From contig CAXLMP010000108.1 in the NCBI GenBank assembly GCA_964187655.1, positions 1 to 64,000 of the forward strand: a stretch of 64,000 nucleotides of DNA. Direction: 5' to 3'. Within the stretch, counting starts at the first letter, position 1, and each line of letters opens with the position of its first letter. The position numbers and the translations under genes are program-made. Under the pieces are notes generated by a model, which saw nothing but the letters and a program-made list of their open reading frames with translations, did not search any database and was not told where the DNA came from. This stretch comes from Lentimonas sp002292345. GTDB taxonomy: Bacteria > Verrucomicrobiota > Verrucomicrobiia > Opitutales > Coraliomargaritaceae. This document shows positions 62,803 to 64,000 of the stretch, piece by piece.

Positions 62803-63702
62803 TTAGAACAAATCTGCCTGATAACTCGATGGCGCCCGAATCAGTGCACGATGCGGAGTCACCGGCGCAGATTGCGGCGCGTATTCAATCACCAATGGCC
62901 GCTTAGCCGAGCCACTGTTAGGTACTTCCGCAGTCTCCTCGACTGCATTCTTGACTTGCTTCAGTTGCTTCATTTTCGATCGAAAAATTGCGGGAGAAGG
63001 CGCATCGAACTCGGTAGCAGCCTGCATCACCTCAAACTTTTCAAACAACTCATTCTCTGACGCCGAGCTTTCGGCTACTTTGATTAAAGCGCTTACGGAA
63101 GTGCCCGCACCGACCAGTCGCTGCCCCCTGCGTAATGTATAGGTCTGACCCATCAGATCAGTGAACCGCAAGGTCCCATCCGCGCATCTAATTGAGAAGT
63201 CGTAAAGACGCCTGCGTGCGTCATAGACGACTTCCATCGACCACCAGCCATTCTTCACCGACATCCGTCCCAACGGAGTCACTACAATCATCTGAGAAGC
63301 CTCACTCAGGGCACGATTATCAACGACCAACAATCCTTGCCTAAAATTTAAAATCATCCGGCTTTTGCCCTGATCCATCGAGGTGGCAACATCTTGCTCA
63401 AAGCGCTCAATGGCAAAAAAACCTGCGCCTTCATGATAAATCGAAATCTGATTCGACGTCTTAAGAAACACAGCATTCTTCTCTTTTGTGCTAATCTGCA
63501 GCAAGCCGGAGACAGCCATCGGTAAGCTGTCAGTCGGGTTCAGTTGTAACGATTCCCCGCCTACTTGCTCTAAAATTACCTCCCCCGTCACAGACGTCAC
63601 CACCGCCGCGCCGCGCATCCAGTCTTCGGCTTGAAGCATCGTAACCGCGGCGAATAGAGCAGCAAACGTAACAGAAAAGACCTGGCGCAGAGACGAACTC
63701 AT
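62803..63702 (-). CDS. FecR-domain exported protein
   Basis: The 299-residue protein has a signal peptide (to about residue 25). A FecR-like beta domain follows (about 30-200): V-T-G-E-V-I-L-E-Q-V-G-G, then L-L-Q-I-S-T-K-E-K-N-A-V-F-L, I-E-R-F-E-Q-D, N-F-R-Q-G-L-L-V-V-D and V-T-P-L-G-R-M-S-V-K. The C-terminus is Lys/Glu/Pro-rich. FecR domains often regulate sigma factors or bind surface ligands. Here the partners are a CHASE2 cyclase and a TPR protein, so it may act in the same signalling device. Its start overlaps the TPR gene stop by 4 bp (ATGA), a coupled arrangement. Confidence 0.8.
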   Translation of the reverse strand: MSSSLRQVFSVTFAALFAAVTMLQAEDWMRGAAVVTSVTGEVILEQVGGESLQLNPTDSLPMAVSGLLQISTKEKNAVFLKTSNQISIYHEGAGFFAIERFEQDVATSMDQGKSRMILNFRQGLLVVDNRALSEASQMIVVTPLGRMSVKNGWWSMEVVYDARRRLYDFSIRCADGTLRFTDLMGQTYTLRRGQRLVGAGTSVSALIKVAESSASENELFEKFEVMQAATEFDAPSPAIFRSKMKQLKQVKNAVEETAEVPNSGSAKRPLVIEYAPQSAPVTPHRALIRAPSSYQADLF

Positions 63703-64000
63703 AGAATACGAAGTTTTTGCTGTAACTTACGAGCAGCAGCATGATTTGGACTAATTTCGAGTGCGCGTTGCACCGATGCGATCGCCTCGACGCGCCTCTC
63801 GCTAAAATGGCTTAAATAGGCCGCCCAATAATAGTGTGCATTGCCATTATTCGGCGCCAACTCGAGCGCCCGCGTCAACGCCGCCTCGGCTTCGATCTCA
63901 TTACCAACGAGCCCTTCTGCAATGCCGAGCTGCGCCCACGCCATCCAGTAGGTCTCAGTCAGCTCAATCGCTCGCTGCGCAAAGTTCGACGCTCGCATCC
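63699..64000 (-). CDS. TPR-repeat protein, 5' part outside window
   Basis: The frame is open to the right edge. The visible 99 or more residues form at least two tetratricopeptide helix pairs: A-W-A-Q-L-G-I-A-E-G-L-V-G-N, A-L-T-R-A-L-E-L-A-P-N-N, A-I-A-S-V-Q-R-A-L-E-I-S-P-N-H. The protein ends K-L-R-I-L. The ATG at 63998 is probably internal. TPR units mediate protein contacts. The ATGA overlap with the FecR gene and the co-directional cyclase make this a likely three-gene signalling operon that begins beyond the window. Confidence 0.75.
   Translation of the reverse strand, partial: MRASNFAQRAIELTETYWMAWAQLGIAEGLVGNEIEAEAALTRALELAPNNGNAHYYWAAYLSHFSERRVEAIASVQRALEISPNHAAARKLQQKLRIL

Overview
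The window looks like chromosomal backbone of a Gram-negative member of the Verrucomicrobiota, most likely an Opitutia/Puniceicoccales (Coraliomargarita-like) marine bacterium. This is inference. It rests on the secreted protein with autotransporter-type beta-strand repeats and a D-T-D-G-D-G C-terminal calcium module typical of that phylum, DapL-type lysine/peptidoglycan biosynthesis, menaquinone genes, KdsB and SecDF (an outer membrane with LPS), RNase Y, and intergenic palindromes of a kind common there. No prophage, insertion sequence, integrase or CRISPR array was recognised. There is one tRNA (Pro, GGG anticodon).

Layout. 1-4.3 kb: end of a small membrane protein, a periplasmic thioredoxin-like protein with its own terminator, a YugP-type zinc peptidase, a large secreted trypsin-like/autotransporter-repeat protein, and tRNA-Pro. 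4.4-10.6 kb: GH20 hexosaminidase, DUF481 outer-membrane protein, RNase Y, and PolX/PHP DNA polymerase carrying an in-frame insertion that matches an intergenic repeat. 10.6-21.9 kb: menE-menC, then divergently guaB-purA (both atypical), NTF2-like proteins, yjbQ, nadB, panC, dapL, ppnP. 22.1-28.8 kb: a one-direction heavy-metal RND efflux operon (outer-membrane channel, adaptor, pump) bracketed by two small His/Cys-rich exported proteins. 28.9-42.3 kb: pyruvate carboxylase, dprA, nnr, pdxJ, recJ, secDF-yajC (with terminator), menA. 42.5-45.5 kb: small membrane proteins, a nucleotidyltransferase and a DUF4126 protein, with inverted copies of a palindromic repeat. 45.6-49.9 kb: divergent gcvP and gcvT without gcvH. 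50-52.3 kb: ECF sigma factor, a membrane protein in the anti-sigma position, and an HtrA-like lipoprotein that has lost all three catalytic residues. 52.5-55.6 kb: a FabF-like ketosynthase, a dedicated acyl carrier protein and a CrtI-like FAD oxidoreductase. 55.6-60.3 kb: HIT protein, repeat-rich spacer, nrdR, trpG/pabA, trpB, kdsB, rhodanese. 60.4-64 kb: TPR protein, FecR-domain protein and CHASE2-adenylate cyclase in one coupled operon.

Most genes are housekeeping. The parts most worth following are the FabF-ACP-CrtI cassette, the sigma/anti-sigma/pseudoprotease operon, the TPR-FecR-CHASE2 cyclase operon, and at least four families of short repeats (two-armed palindromes, a stop-codon-adjacent palindrome, 7-bp heptad arrays, and an element found both between genes and inside the polX reading frame).
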